64,000 nt of DNA from Oceanospirillales bacterium (lineage in GTDB: Bacteria > Pseudomonadota > Gammaproteobacteria > Pseudomonadales > Balneatricaceae). Positions 20,247-31,035 of this stretch are shown here, in pieces (positions within the stretch are counted from its first letter, which is position 1; each line of letters starts with the position of its first letter). Under the pieces are notes generated by a model, which did not search any database, was not told the origin of the DNA, and saw only the letters and a list, made by a program, of their open reading frames with translations. The translations under genes were made by a program, and so were the position numbers. The DNA is taken from assembly GCA_018223185.1 (NCBI GenBank), contig JAAEYW010000015.1, forward strand, positions 29,119 to 93,118, in the 5' to 3' direction.

Positions 20247-20936
20247 CTAGCGGCTCTTTTGATAGCGCCGTTCAGGTCGCCCGACACTACCATAGCTGAC
20301 TTCAGCGGTGAGCTCAGAGCAACTTACCAGGTATTCCAGGTAGCGACGGGCGGTGGTCCGGCTGGCGCCGATAATTTCGCCCACCTCTTCGGCGTTCAGG
20401 GCATCGCTGCGATCGGTAAATACCTTATTGATGTTTTCCAGGGTGATTGCATCAATTCCTTTGGGAAGCCGAACCACTTCACTGGCTGTCGGCTCGTGGG
20501 ACGGCGTGCTGCGGGGCAATACTTTGTCTACATCGCTCTGGGCGAGAGTGTCCAGGCTGCGAAATTTTTGCAGATGTTGCTGGTAGTTATGCAGTGTTTC
20601 CTGCAACCGTTCGAATACCAGCGGTTTCAGTATGTAGTCAAAAACCCCGCCATGCAGCGCTTCACGCAGGGTGTCCACCTCTTTTGCTGCGGTGATCATA
20701 ATCACATCGATAGCCGTATTGCCGGCGCGGATCTTTCGTAGCAGGTCAAAACCGGTACCACTGGGAAACTGAATATCCAACAGCAACAGGTCGGGCTGCA
20801 GAATTTCGATCAGATCTTCGGCTTCTTCCAGTCGGTGGGCGATGCCTGCCAGTTCAAACCCTTCTATTCGTTCCAGAAAACGGCGCTGGATCTCTGCGAT
20901 CTGCGGATCATCTTCGGCGATTACAACTTTTATCAT
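20247..20936 (-). CDS. CitB/DcuR-type response regulator
   Basis: 229 aa; VVIAEDDPQIAEIQRRFLE..., C-terminal HTH; adjacent to CitA-type kinase. Confidence 0.88.
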   Translation of the reverse strand: MIKVVIAEDDPQIAEIQRRFLERIEGFELAGIAHRLEEAEDLIEILQPDLLLLDIQFPSGTGFDLLRKIRAGNTAIDVIMITAAKEVDTLREALHGGVFDYILKPLVFERLQETLHNYQQHLQKFRSLDTLAQSDVDKVLPRSTPSHEPTASEVVRLPKGIDAITLENINKVFTDRSDALNAEEVGEIIGASRTTARRYLEYLVSCSELTAEVSYGSVGRPERRYQKSR

Positions 20937-20953
20937 CTGTGATTAAACCCATG

Positions 20954-22576
20954 TTATTTTTTGTTTTTGGGGATATATACGGTAAAGCGGCTACCGCCTG
21001 CGCTGCCACTCTCTATAGTTATAGTGCCACTGAGCTTATCCAGCAGATTTTTTACCAGATGCAGGCCATAGCCGTGGCCATCATTACTTTTACTGCTGAA
21101 TCCTTTTTCAAAGATCTTGTCTTGTTGTTGCATCGGAATACCGGGCCCCTGGTCTTCGATTTCAAAGATCAGATCGTTGCCCAGATCGGTCATCGACAGG
21201 AGTACTTTTCCGTCGTTACCGTGATGCTTCAGGGTCGCTTCAAGCGCGTTATCAATCAGGTTGCCAATAATACTGACCAACTGCTCGCGGGGGAGTTTAT
21301 CCGGCAGAGTGGTCATCTCACTTTCCGGATCGATCACCAGTGTCAGGCCCATTTCCCGGGCTCGGTTATATTTACCCAGTAAGCAACCTGCCAGCACCGG
21401 GTCTGGTACCGCTTTCATCAGCAATTTAATCAGTGCCTGGTGGCTTTGGGTTTCCTGGCCGATCAGTTGCAGCGCCTGCTCGGTTGCGCCGATCTGAATC
21501 AACCCGGCGATGGTATGAAGTTTATTGGAATATTCATGGGACTGGCTGCGCAGGGTGTCAGCGTACTGTTGAATGCGTGTCAGTTGCTGACTGACCATAT
21601 CCAGTTCATCTTTGCGGCGGAAGCTCGACACTGCTCCGGTGATTTTATCGCCCTGCTTCAGCGGTAAACGGTTGGCGATAATGCAGTGATCACCCCGCCA
21701 CACTTCACAGTCAAACTGAGGTTCCCCGGTTTTCAGCACGTCCAGCATGGAACTGTCGGGCAGCACTTCATCGACCTTACGGCCGATCAGGTTACTATCT
21801 TCGGGCAGTCCCAGCGTTTTGATTGCCGTCTGATTGATGGTGGTTATCTCACTGGCACAGTTAATCGCAATAATGCCTTCACGTACCGACTCCAGTGTAG
21901 CGCGTTGTTCATCAAACAGGCGGGCGATCTGCTCTGGTTCCAGTCCGAAGATCGCTTTTTTAAAGTGATTAGCAAACCAGACCGCGATGGCGGCACTGAC
22001 GGCAAATGAACCAAGAATCACCAGAATCAGTGTGAGTCGGTAGCGGTTGATAATCTCAGTCACCCGGTCCAGACCGTAACCAACCGAGATTACCCCGGCA
22101 ATGTTGCCATCCGCGCTGATGACCGGCGCCTTTCCGCGCATCGACCAGCCCAGCGAACCCACAGCCTTGGCTATATAGCCACGCCCTTCAATCAGTGCCG
22201 GATAGCCGGTATCGCCATCATCGTCCGCCATCGAGTGACCGACTCTCTCCGGTTTTGGGTGGGCCAGGCGAATACCATTATTATCGCCAATGACGACAAA
22301 ACGGGCCCGGGTTGTGTCCGCCAGAGAGATACTCAGTGGCTGCAGATAGAGGCTGTTTTTCTGTTCTACCGCCTGAATCACATCCGGCATCGCGGCGATC
22401 GTCTTGGCGACATCCAGCGCCCGCTGACCGATCTGTTCATCGAGCGAACGTTCCAGATAGTGCAGGGCAAACAGACCGATAAATCCTGTTTGTATCAACG
22501 CCATTATCCCAAGGATCAGGATCATCCGTTGTTTAAGTTTTAACTGGCGAAGCTTCATTGTTGCTCTCATTCTCAA
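20954..22576 (-). CDS. CitA/DcuS-type sensor histidine kinase
   Basis: 540 aa; sCache-PAS-HATPase; LRSQSHEYSNKLHTIAGLIQIG. Confidence 0.9.
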   Translation of the reverse strand: MRMRATMKLRQLKLKQRMILILGIMALIQTGFIGLFALHYLERSLDEQIGQRALDVAKTIAAMPDVIQAVEQKNSLYLQPLSISLADTTRARFVVIGDNNGIRLAHPKPERVGHSMADDDGDTGYPALIEGRGYIAKAVGSLGWSMRGKAPVISADGNIAGVISVGYGLDRVTEIINRYRLTLILVILGSFAVSAAIAVWFANHFKKAIFGLEPEQIARLFDEQRATLESVREGIIAINCASEITTINQTAIKTLGLPEDSNLIGRKVDEVLPDSSMLDVLKTGEPQFDCEVWRGDHCIIANRLPLKQGDKITGAVSSFRRKDELDMVSQQLTRIQQYADTLRSQSHEYSNKLHTIAGLIQIGATEQALQLIGQETQSHQALIKLLMKAVPDPVLAGCLLGKYNRAREMGLTLVIDPESEMTTLPDKLPREQLVSIIGNLIDNALEATLKHHGNDGKVLLSMTDLGNDLIFEIEDQGPGIPMQQQDKIFEKGFSSKSNDGHGYGLHLVKNLLDKLSGTITIESGSAGGSRFTVYIPKNKK

Positions 22577-22783
22577 CGCGGGTTCTTGTCGACCCTGTTC
22601 AGGATTTGTTTTAAGTCCTGCTCAGATATTAATCAATTTGCTCAGTGTTGGCCCGTAAACATTATAAACAAAATGAATTTTACGTATTAAAAAGTCTTTA
22701 AATTCATAAGCTTTATCTAAAAGCATCGGATATCTATTGTGCATATAACTATAAGAACGAGAGCTATAAGCGAGGATCTTCGA

Positions 22784-23767
22784 ATGTATTGTAAAACGAC
22801 GAATAAGAAAACCCTGATGGCTGCGCTGCTGACAACCTGTCTGACAGCGGGCGCCTCATTTCATGTTGCAGCAATGGAGAGTGTTCACTTTCTGATTCCC
22901 GGTGGCGCTGGTGGTGGCTGGGATGGTACTGCGCGTGGTACTGGTGAAGCGCTGAGTAAAGCCGGACTGGTTGACAGCATCTCTTATGAGAATATGTCCG
23001 GTGGTGGCGGCGGTAAAGCGATCGCGCATCTGATCGAAACGGCCAATCAGAAACATGACACTCTGATGGTTAACTCCACGCCTATTGTCATCCGTTCACT
23101 GTCTAAGGTGTTCCCGCAGTCGTTCCGTGATCTGACGCCTATTGCTGCCACTATCGGTGATTTTGGAGCATTCATCGTCAAGAAGGACTCCAAATACCAG
23201 AATTTTAAAGAGGTCGTTGCTGAGTTTAATGAGAACCCGCGTTCCATAAAGATAGGCGGTGGATCGGCCCGTGGCAGCATGGATCATCTGGTCGCTGCGA
23301 TGGCTTTTAAAGCGGCTGGCGGTGATGCCCGTCAGGTTCGCTATGTCGCCTATGATGCTGGTGGTAAAGCGATGGCAGGTCTGCTTTCAGGTGAGACGTC
23401 GATACTGTCGACCGGTTTCAGTGAAGCACTGGCGCTGGCTGAAGCGGGTGAAGTCCGGATTCTGGTGATGACCGGTGACGAGCGTAACGAGGCCGCTCCT
23501 GATGTACCTACCCTCAAAGAGTTGGGCTATGACGCCACCTTTGTAAACTGGCGTGGTTTCTTTGCCGCTCCGGGTATCACTGACAGCGAAAAGGCTGAGT
23601 TTGTATCTACCCTGCAGAAGATGTACGACACCGATGAGTGGGAAGCAGTTCGTGCCCGTAATGGCTGGGTAGAGATCTTCAAGCCGGGTGATCAGTTCAT
23701 TACGTTCCTCGAGCAGCAGGAAAAAGAGGTAGGTGACCTGATGCGGGAGCTGGGTTTCCTGAAGTAG
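22784..23767 (+). CDS. tctC: tripartite tricarboxylate transporter substrate-binding protein TctC
   Basis: Signal peptide; FLIPGGAGGGWDGTARGTGEAL; followed by TctB and TctA. Confidence 0.9.
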   Translation: MYCKTTNKKTLMAALLTTCLTAGASFHVAAMESVHFLIPGGAGGGWDGTARGTGEALSKAGLVDSISYENMSGGGGGKAIAHLIETANQKHDTLMVNSTPIVIRSLSKVFPQSFRDLTPIAATIGDFGAFIVKKDSKYQNFKEVVAEFNENPRSIKIGGGSARGSMDHLVAAMAFKAAGGDARQVRYVAYDAGGKAMAGLLSGETSILSTGFSEALALAEAGEVRILVMTGDERNEAAPDVPTLKELGYDATFVNWRGFFAAPGITDSEKAEFVSTLQKMYDTDEWEAVRARNGWVEIFKPGDQFITFLEQQEKEVGDLMRELGFLK

Positions 23768-23778
23768 GGCTTTACTTT

Positions 23779-23808
23779 GTCAGGCTGATAGCACGCTATC
23801 AGCCTGAC
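23779..23808 (+). promoter_or_regulatory. intergenic stem-loop between tctC and tctB
   Basis: GTCAGGCTGATAG-CACG-CTATCAGCCTGAC, perfect 13-bp stem, no T-run directly after. Confidence 0.6.
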
Positions 23809-23943
23809 CCTGTTGTTTTGTCTGTGTCATCTCTGTTTATTTGTTCTTCTCCGGGTCTGTATCGTCAGCGCTTAGTATAGGTAAGCCTGTGGCCCGGAGC
23901 TTTTTGTTATATCCGACAGGTTTTCGCTGTCCGGGAGTGCTTC

Positions 23944-24417
23944 ATGATTATTACTAAAGATCACATTGGCGGACTGGTGTTTCTCTGCCTGTCACTGCTT
24001 TATGGCTATTATGCCGGGGATATACAGATGCTGCCGGGTGATGAGTTTGAACCCTTTACTGCGCGCACGGTCCCCCACACTCTGGCTATACTCGGTGGTC
24101 TTCTGTCTATGGCCTTGCTGCTGACAGCCGATCGGACTGAGAGTAAGCGTCTGAGTCTTAGCAACTACGACTTTGCGCTGGTTGCAAAGCTACTGGTGCT
24201 GATCGTTGTGTTTGGTCTGGCACTGGAGTGGACCGGTTTTATGCTGGCGACGATGTTGTTCCTGGTAGGTGGATTCTGGTTACTCGGTGAACGCAGTATA
24301 AAAACGCTGTTGATGGTTTCGGTCCCCTTTGCTGTGGGGATCTGGTTTGTGCTGGCAAAGCTGCTGGATATCTATCTGGCTCCAGGTCAGCTTTACATGA
24401 ATTTATTCGGGGGCTAA
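23944..24417 (+). CDS. tctB: tripartite tricarboxylate transporter TctB
   Basis: 157 aa, four TM segments, position between TctC and TctA. Confidence 0.85.
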   Translation: MIITKDHIGGLVFLCLSLLYGYYAGDIQMLPGDEFEPFTARTVPHTLAILGGLLSMALLLTADRTESKRLSLSNYDFALVAKLLVLIVVFGLALEWTGFMLATMLFLVGGFWLLGERSIKTLLMVSVPFAVGIWFVLAKLLDIYLAPGQLYMNLFGG

Positions 24418-24421
24418 GGCG

Positions 24422-25963
24422 ATGTTAGACGGAATTTTTACCGGGCTTTCCACTGCAGTGATGCCCTTCAATCTGCTGATGGTTGTGGTGGGGTGTTTTG
24501 CCGGAACCTTTATCGGTATGTTGCCGGGCCTGGGGCCGATCTCGGCGGTCGCGCTGATGATCCCGATCACCTATGGTCTTGATCCCTCTTCCGGCATCAT
24601 TCTGATGGCGGGAGTTTATTATGGTGCTGTGTTTGGCGGTTCTACCTCCTCAATACTGATCAACGCTCCGGGTTGTGCCAGCACCGTGGTGACTGCATTT
24701 GACGGTTATCCACTGGCACAGAAGAATCAGGCGGGTAAGGCACTGGCACTGGCCGCTTATTCCTCTTTTACCGGAGGCACCGTGGGTGCGCTGGCACTGC
24801 TTTTTGCCGCGCCGGCTCTGGCGAAAGTGTCTCTCAGTTTCCAGTCGACCGATTACTTTGCCCTGATGATTCTGGGACTGACAGCGGTGGCGGCCTTTTC
24901 GGGTAAAGGACAGGTGATCAAAGCACTGATCATGACTATATTTGGTCTGATGATTGCCACGGTGGGAACGGACACAACCTCCGGAGCAACCCGCTTTACC
25001 TTTGGCAGTATCGATCTGATAGATGGCATCAGCTTCCTGTTGCTGGCGATGGCGACTTTCGCGCTCACTGAAGTGGTGATGACTGTACTCAGGGGTGAGC
25101 ACCGGGAAGAGGAAGAACAGGTTGATATGAGTAAGCTGGGCAGTATGAAGCTCAGTAAAGAGGAGATCAAAGAGGTCGCGCCGACGATCGCCCGGTCTTC
25201 TGTATTCGGTTTTCTGGTGGGTGTTCTGCCCGGAGCCGGTGCCACCATTGCATCTTTTCTGGCTTACGGGCTGGAGCGTAATCTGGCCTCGGCAAAAGAG
25301 AAACTGAAGTTTGGTAAGGGTTCATTGCGTGGACTGGCTGCGCCGGAGTCGGCAAACAATGCCGCGTCTACCGGTTCATTTGTTCCTCTACTGACACTGG
25401 GTATTCCCGGTTCCGGTACCACGGCTATCATGCTGGGGGCGCTGATTGCGTATGGTATTCAGCCGGGTCCGCGTCTGTTCCTGGATCATCCTGATGTGTT
25501 CTGGTCGGTGATTATCTCCATGTACTTTGGCAATCTGGTGCTGCTGATTCTGAACCTGCCGCTGATCCCGTACATCTCTAAGTTACTGGTGATTCCGCGT
25601 CCGATTCTGATCCCGATGATTCTGTTTTTCTCGATCACAGGGGTTTATCTGGTCAGCTTCAACACCTTCGATATCCAGATGATGGTGGTGATTACAGTGA
25701 TTGCGATCTTCCTCAAACTGCTGGAGTTTCCGATGGCGCCGATGCTGCTGGGTTATATTCTCGGCGGCCTGATGGAGACCAACCTCAGCCGTGCGCTGGT
25801 GATCTCTGATGGCAGTCTGGCATTCCTGTGGGAACGTCCACTGACACTGTCGATCATCTCTATCGCCATCATCGTTCTGGTGGTGCCGCCTGTGCTGGAT
25901 CTGTTCCGCAACCGTAAAGGTGTGCGCGGACCTGAAGTGGTGGTTAACGAAGGCGAGGGCTGA
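24422..25963 (+). CDS. tctA: tripartite tricarboxylate transporter permease TctA
   Basis: 513 aa; FIGMLPGLGPISAVALMIPITYGL. Confidence 0.95.
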   Translation: MLDGIFTGLSTAVMPFNLLMVVVGCFAGTFIGMLPGLGPISAVALMIPITYGLDPSSGIILMAGVYYGAVFGGSTSSILINAPGCASTVVTAFDGYPLAQKNQAGKALALAAYSSFTGGTVGALALLFAAPALAKVSLSFQSTDYFALMILGLTAVAAFSGKGQVIKALIMTIFGLMIATVGTDTTSGATRFTFGSIDLIDGISFLLLAMATFALTEVVMTVLRGEHREEEEQVDMSKLGSMKLSKEEIKEVAPTIARSSVFGFLVGVLPGAGATIASFLAYGLERNLASAKEKLKFGKGSLRGLAAPESANNAASTGSFVPLLTLGIPGSGTTAIMLGALIAYGIQPGPRLFLDHPDVFWSVIISMYFGNLVLLILNLPLIPYISKLLVIPRPILIPMILFFSITGVYLVSFNTFDIQMMVVITVIAIFLKLLEFPMAPMLLGYILGGLMETNLSRALVISDGSLAFLWERPLTLSIISIAIIVLVVPPVLDLFRNRKGVRGPEVVVNEGEG

Positions 25964-25987
25964 TGCGCTCGTAGAGGTTGTCACGCT

Positions 25988-26018
25988 AAAAAAGACCTGG
26001 CTCCGGCCGGGTTTTTTT
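25988..26018 (+). terminator. terminator of tct operon
   Basis: CCTGGC-TCCG-GCCGGG then T7. Confidence 0.7.
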
Positions 26019-26242
26019 ATGTCTGAAAGATGCTGTGAACAAAAAGTTTTTAATGTGATTAATGAATATTAAATCTTTTATTTTCAATAACTTCTAAAGT
26101 TTATTGGCTCTCTTTAAAGTGCTGTTAAGTCGATCCGGAACAGCCTCGGCTGATGCGGATAGCAGGCACCAATGGGATTCAGGTAACCCGAAAACCTGAG
26201 CAAAAAATATAAAAGCAATCCATCAATGATGTGGAGAACACG

Positions 26243-27184
26243 ATGAAGAGAGTAGCTCTGACTACTGCAATTGCAGCCGCGATGCTGGCCGGTTCCGTTC
26301 AGGCAGCAACTATCTATGAAGGCAACGGCCTGAAATATGATCTTAAGGGCGACCTGCAGGTTCAGCTGCGCCAGAAGATCGGTGATAACCAGGATCAGGA
26401 TCTTGAGTTTGACGATCTGGAACTGAAAAACCGGGTGACCTATAGCCTGAATGACGGGATGAGTGCATTCGCTCAGCTGGATTACAGTTTTGACAAACGC
26501 GCCAACGATCAAAGCGCTGACTCTCAGGATGGCGGCAAGCTGGAAGAGGCCTATCTGGGTCTTAAGTTTGACAATATCGCCCTGCGCCTTGGTAAGCAGA
26601 ACTACTCTACTGATGAGTTTAGCGTTGAAAAGGCTTATGAAACGGTAGTTGAGGACGATATTTTCGATCTGAACGATGATGCTGGCGATGACGTTGTCCG
26701 TGTGGATGCGCAGTTCGAAAACCTGTTTGTGTCAGTCTCTACCGACCTTAAAGCAGAAGGCAATGGGGACAGCGATGGTACTAAATCCACCGATCTGTTT
26801 GTCTCGACTGCGGTGGGTGATCTGGGCTTGATGGCGGCGTATCAGAACTATCAGGAACTGGGTTCAGACTCTGTCTCTTCATGGGGTGTGGGTGTAACCT
26901 TTGATGCCGGTTTTGCCAAGTTTGGCGCGGACTACGGTTCGATGGAAGATACTGCCGATGTCTATAACCTGGTGGCATCTTTCCCGGTTGCCGATACCAC
27001 TACTGTGGCTGTAGGTATTCAGAACCGCGATGAAGATGCCGGTGATGATGTGACTGGCTGGTATGCCAACGCCACCTATAAATTCCCGGAGCAGAAAGCG
27101 GTTAGCGTATTCGGAGAGATCGGTGATACTGATGCCGACAACACCGACCCGGGTTATCTGGTGGGTATGCGTATCGTCTTCTGA
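26243..27184 (+). CDS. Gram-negative porin
   Basis: signal peptide MKRVALTTAIAAAMLAGSVQAAT; beta-rich; terminal ...GYLVGMRIVF. Confidence 0.88.
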   Translation: MKRVALTTAIAAAMLAGSVQAATIYEGNGLKYDLKGDLQVQLRQKIGDNQDQDLEFDDLELKNRVTYSLNDGMSAFAQLDYSFDKRANDQSADSQDGGKLEEAYLGLKFDNIALRLGKQNYSTDEFSVEKAYETVVEDDIFDLNDDAGDDVVRVDAQFENLFVSVSTDLKAEGNGDSDGTKSTDLFVSTAVGDLGLMAAYQNYQELGSDSVSSWGVGVTFDAGFAKFGADYGSMEDTADVYNLVASFPVADTTTVAVGIQNRDEDAGDDVTGWYANATYKFPEQKAVSVFGEIGDTDADNTDPGYLVGMRIVF

Positions 27185-27272
27185 TTATCTGCTGCGGTAC
27201 CGTGATTGCGGGTTATGTGTCCTCCCCTTCGGGCATCTGATCGTATGACTGTACCGCTCATCAGCGCAGAAC

Positions 27273-27300
27273 AAGCCCGGCATCGTTGCCGGGCTTTCTT
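27273..27300. terminator. terminator downstream of porin
   Basis: AGCCCGGC-ATCGTT-GCCGGGCTTTCTT. Confidence 0.7.
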
Positions 27301-27324
27301 ATCTGCGGGTCAATACCGCTGCAA

Positions 27325-28758
27325 TTAACTTGCGGCAGGCTCACGCTTTTCCAGCTTCAGGTAGTTCTCGATCCCTTTGATCTTGTCTTCGGCATGGTGG
27401 TTGACGTAGAGAACCGAGGTTTCGCTGCCCGCGCAGATCTTTTCGATCAGCGCCAGCACCAGTTGCCGGTTCATATCATCCAGCCCCAGGCAGGGTTCGT
27501 CGAGAATCAGCAGAGGAGGGTGCTTCACCATGGCCCGGGCGATCAGCAGCAAACGCTGGTCACCATAGGACAGTTTGTTGAACGGGGTATCCGCCCGGTC
27601 AGACATCCCCAGCAGCGCCAGCCATTCGTCAGCGATTTTTTTCTGCCGGTCGGTCGCTTTAGTGTACAGGCCGATACTGTCGTAGAAGCCAGAGATAATG
27701 ACATTGCGCAGGCCGGTGCCCACTTTATATTCCCACTGCAGGGCGGTGGAGACGTAGCCGATAAACTGCTTAATCTGCCAGATGCTCTCGCCCTTGCCCC
27801 GCTGAAATCCAAACACAAAAATATCGTTTACATAACACTGCGGATGGTCGCCGGTGATCAGCGACAGCAGACCGGTTTTACCGCTGCCGTTAGGGCCGCT
27901 CAGCTGCCAGTGCTGATTGCGTTCGATGGTCCAGTCCAGTGAGTCGATAATCCGGTGGCCATCGTAGGTGATGTTGATGCTGTTCAGCTTAACTAATGGC
28001 TGAGCCGGGTCGAGCCTGGGAATCGCTGTTTCCGGGTCTGCACCCGGTACCTCAAGGTCTGTGGTCTTCAGGTGCAACAGCTGATACAGCTCGTTATAGG
28101 CCTGTTTGTCGTTACGGTCGATCTGATACTGCAGGCGGCCATGATCGACATAGGCGATATGGGTGACAAACTCGGGAAACTCGTCGAAGCGGTTAAGTAC
28201 CAGCACCATCGGAACCGTTGTTACCAGTCCGGCAAGATACTGCTGCAGCATCTCCAGGGTGTGGGCATCCAGACCATCGAAAGGCTCGTCCAGCACCAGC
28301 AGGTCCGGCTCGCTGGCCAGCGCGCGGATCAGCATCACTTTGCGGGATTCGCCGGTGGACAGTTTGCGAAAAGCGCGGTTAACCAGTGATTCCAGCTTAA
28401 ACATCTGTACCAGCTGATCGATCAGTTGCGGATTACGGTCGCCTTCGCTGAGAATCTCATGTACCGGGGTGCCCTCGGAGATAACGTCCATAATATCGGC
28501 GTCATCTTTCCTGCGTTCCCGGTCGATCAGCTCTGCCTGGGCCTCAAAAGAGACCAGTCCCACCTTTGCCGGCAGTCCTTCGAGAGTGCCGCTCAGGGTA
28601 TCGCCCGCGCCTGCCAGAACAGCGGCTAATGCAGATTTTCCTGAACCGTTGGCGCCGGTAATAACCCAGTGCTGGGCGTCGTCCAGTTGCCAGTTGATCT
28701 CATCCAGCTGAAAGCGGTCATCAAAGTTAACTGTCAGATTGTCGAGGCGAATATTCAT
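27325..28758 (-). CDS. ModF-like dual ATP-binding ABC protein
   Basis: 477 aa; two P-loops (GANGSGKSAL, GPNGSGKTGL), ABC signatures LSTGES and LSYGDQ. Confidence 0.85.
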   Translation of the reverse strand: MNIRLDNLTVNFDDRFQLDEINWQLDDAQHWVITGANGSGKSALAAVLAGAGDTLSGTLEGLPAKVGLVSFEAQAELIDRERRKDDADIMDVISEGTPVHEILSEGDRNPQLIDQLVQMFKLESLVNRAFRKLSTGESRKVMLIRALASEPDLLVLDEPFDGLDAHTLEMLQQYLAGLVTTVPMVLVLNRFDEFPEFVTHIAYVDHGRLQYQIDRNDKQAYNELYQLLHLKTTDLEVPGADPETAIPRLDPAQPLVKLNSINITYDGHRIIDSLDWTIERNQHWQLSGPNGSGKTGLLSLITGDHPQCYVNDIFVFGFQRGKGESIWQIKQFIGYVSTALQWEYKVGTGLRNVIISGFYDSIGLYTKATDRQKKIADEWLALLGMSDRADTPFNKLSYGDQRLLLIARAMVKHPPLLILDEPCLGLDDMNRQLVLALIEKICAGSETSVLYVNHHAEDKIKGIENYLKLEKREPAAS

Positions 28759-28797
28759 AGGAATCCGGAATCAGCGTAAAAATTGGTTATAAAGTCA

Positions 28798-28830
28798 AAA
28801 AAAAGGCCAGGAGATTAGTCCCGGCCTTCC
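28798..28830 (-). terminator. terminator of ilvC
   Basis: minus GAAGGCC...GGCCTTTTTTTTT. Confidence 0.6.
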
Positions 28831-28864
28831 GTTACCTGTGCATCATGCTCAGGTGAGATCGAAA

Positions 28865-30340
28865 TTAAACGATCTTCTTCATGTCAGCCATATGGCCACG
28901 CAGTACTGCACCGATCGCTTCAACCGGGTGTGAACGCAGAGCAGTGTTCACTTCGATCAGGCGAGCGTTATCAACGCCAGTGTCTTCCAGGTCCAGACCC
29001 TTACCGATTACATCGGTCTTGATGCCTTTCATGAAGTCGCCCAGCAGTGGCAGGCACGCGTGGTTGTACAGGTAGCAGCCGTATTCAGCAGTATCGGAGA
29101 TAGTTGCGTTCATCTCGTACAGCTTCTTACGGGCGATGGTGTTAGCGATCAGCGGAGTTTCGTGCAGTGACTCGTAGTATGCAGAATCAGCGATGATGCC
29201 AGCAGAGGTCATGGTTTCAAATGCCAGCTCAACACCCGCTTTAACCATAGCAACCATCAGGATGCCGTTGTCGAAGAATTCCTGCTCGGAGATCTCTACA
29301 TCGCCAGCCGGAGTTTTCTCGAAGGCTGTTTCAGCCGTTTCTGCACGCCAGCCCAGCAGGTTCTTGTCGTCGTTAGCCCAGTCTTCCATCATAGTACGGG
29401 AGAAGGTGCCGTCCATGATGTCGTCCTGGTGCTTGTTGTACAGCGGACGCATAATCTGCTTCAGCTCTTCAGACAGATCAAATGCTTTGATCTTAGCTGG
29501 GTTAGACAGACGGTCCAGCATGTTGGTAACGCCGCCGTATTTCAGTGCTTCAGTGATGGTTTCCCAGCCGTACTGAATCAGTCGGGAAGCGTAGCCAGGG
29601 TCGATACCCTCTTCAACCATCTTGTCGAAGCACAACAGGGAGCCAGTCTGCAGCATACCGCACAGGATAGTCTGCTCACCCATCAGGTCAGATTTAACTT
29701 CAGCGATGAAAGAGGACATCAGAACGCCCGCTTTGTGACCGCCGGTACCAGCAGCATAAGCCTTAGCCAGTGCCAGACCTTCGCCTTTAGGATCGTTGTC
29801 TTCGTGAACAGCGATCAGGGTAGGAACACCGAAACCACGCACGTATTCGTTACGTACTTCAGAACCCGGGCACTTCGGTGCAACCATGATAACCGTCAGG
29901 TCTTCACGGATTTTCATACCTTCTTCAACGATGTTGAAACCGTGAGAGTAAGACAGACACGCGCCTTCTTTCATCAGTGGCATGATTGCGTTAACAACCG
30001 GGGTGTGCTGCTTATCAGGCGTCAGGTTCAGCACAACGTCAGCGGTAGGGATCAGCTCTTCGTATGTACCAACAACGAAACCGTTCTCGGTAGCATTTTT
30101 CCAAGACTGACGTTTTTCAGCGATCGCCGCTTCACGCAGTGCGTAAGAAACATCACAGCCGCTGTCACGCAGGTTCAGACCCTGAGCAAGGCCCTGAGCG
30201 CCACAACCGATAACAACCATCTTCTTGCCTTTCAGTGCTTCAACGCCATCGCCGAACTCGTTGATAGACATGAAACGGCATTTACCCAGTTGTTCCAGTT
30301 GCTCACGCAGTGGCAGCGTGTTGAAGTAGTTATTAGACAT
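28865..30340 (-). CDS. ilvC: ketol-acid reductoisomerase (class II)
   Basis: 491 aa; [20 protein letters not shown]; long enterobacterial-type form. Confidence 0.97.
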   Translation of the reverse strand: MSNNYFNTLPLREQLEQLGKCRFMSINEFGDGVEALKGKKMVVIGCGAQGLAQGLNLRDSGCDVSYALREAAIAEKRQSWKNATENGFVVGTYEELIPTADVVLNLTPDKQHTPVVNAIMPLMKEGACLSYSHGFNIVEEGMKIREDLTVIMVAPKCPGSEVRNEYVRGFGVPTLIAVHEDNDPKGEGLALAKAYAAGTGGHKAGVLMSSFIAEVKSDLMGEQTILCGMLQTGSLLCFDKMVEEGIDPGYASRLIQYGWETITEALKYGGVTNMLDRLSNPAKIKAFDLSEELKQIMRPLYNKHQDDIMDGTFSRTMMEDWANDDKNLLGWRAETAETAFEKTPAGDVEISEQEFFDNGILMVAMVKAGVELAFETMTSAGIIADSAYYESLHETPLIANTIARKKLYEMNATISDTAEYGCYLYNHACLPLLGDFMKGIKTDVIGKGLDLEDTGVDNARLIEVNTALRSHPVEAIGAVLRGHMADMKKIV

Positions 30341-30718
30341 ATCAGATAGTTCCGGTTAATTACGTCATAGCCTTGGTCGGTATGACTGAAAATTGGATTT
30401 AACGCCTGCCGGTGCATGATGACCGTCAGGCTTTAATTCTGGCAGGGCCAGCATTATACAGGCGGCTCTGCTGAAATTTAATAGGGCTACTCTATATAAA
30501 AACGAATCTTGCGTATATTGATATATATACATCACAGTATTGCGAAATATGAAATGCCGGGCGTTCGTGTGTCTCAGTTATCTCCGGCGACTCCGGGCTA
30601 ATGGGCGCTTACACACCTCTTTTTATAAGGCCCTTCGCGCTTTACCGGGAAAGGATTCCATCGTGGTAGATAGTAGTGGAGCTATATATTGCAGGGGCCT
30701 TTAGAATCTAAAACAGAC

Positions 30719-30793
30719 TCACCACAGAGGGCACGGAGAGCACAGAGAAAACCTGATTAATAGTGCGTCTCCGTGTCCTCTGTGCACTCTGTG
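30719..30793. repeat. ACCACAGAG-type inverted repeat element
   Basis: CACCACAGAGGGCACGGAGAGCACAGAG...CTCCGTGTCCTCTGTGCACTCTGTGGT; half-copies at 10787 and 61537. Confidence 0.6.
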
Positions 30794-31035
30794 GTAAAAC
30801 GCTTTTTAGCGTCAAGCGTTCAGACCTCCGCCAGTTGGTTTTGGCGCAGCGTGCTGTAACGATAAGGTATCCCCAATGAAAGATCGCTTTGAAGCTCCTT
30901 TTAAGTACAGCTGAAGCTCTTTTTAAAAATAACATCCAGGCAGCGTGGCATTTTAAGCTTCTTTTAAGAACTTCTCATTAATATGGCTCCTATAGAGATC
31001 GATCATGGATATGAACGGTATTAGGAGGCTAATAG

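Noticed and set aside
29429-30349. 306-aa plus-strand ORF
   Set aside because: Antisense to ilvC; no family features
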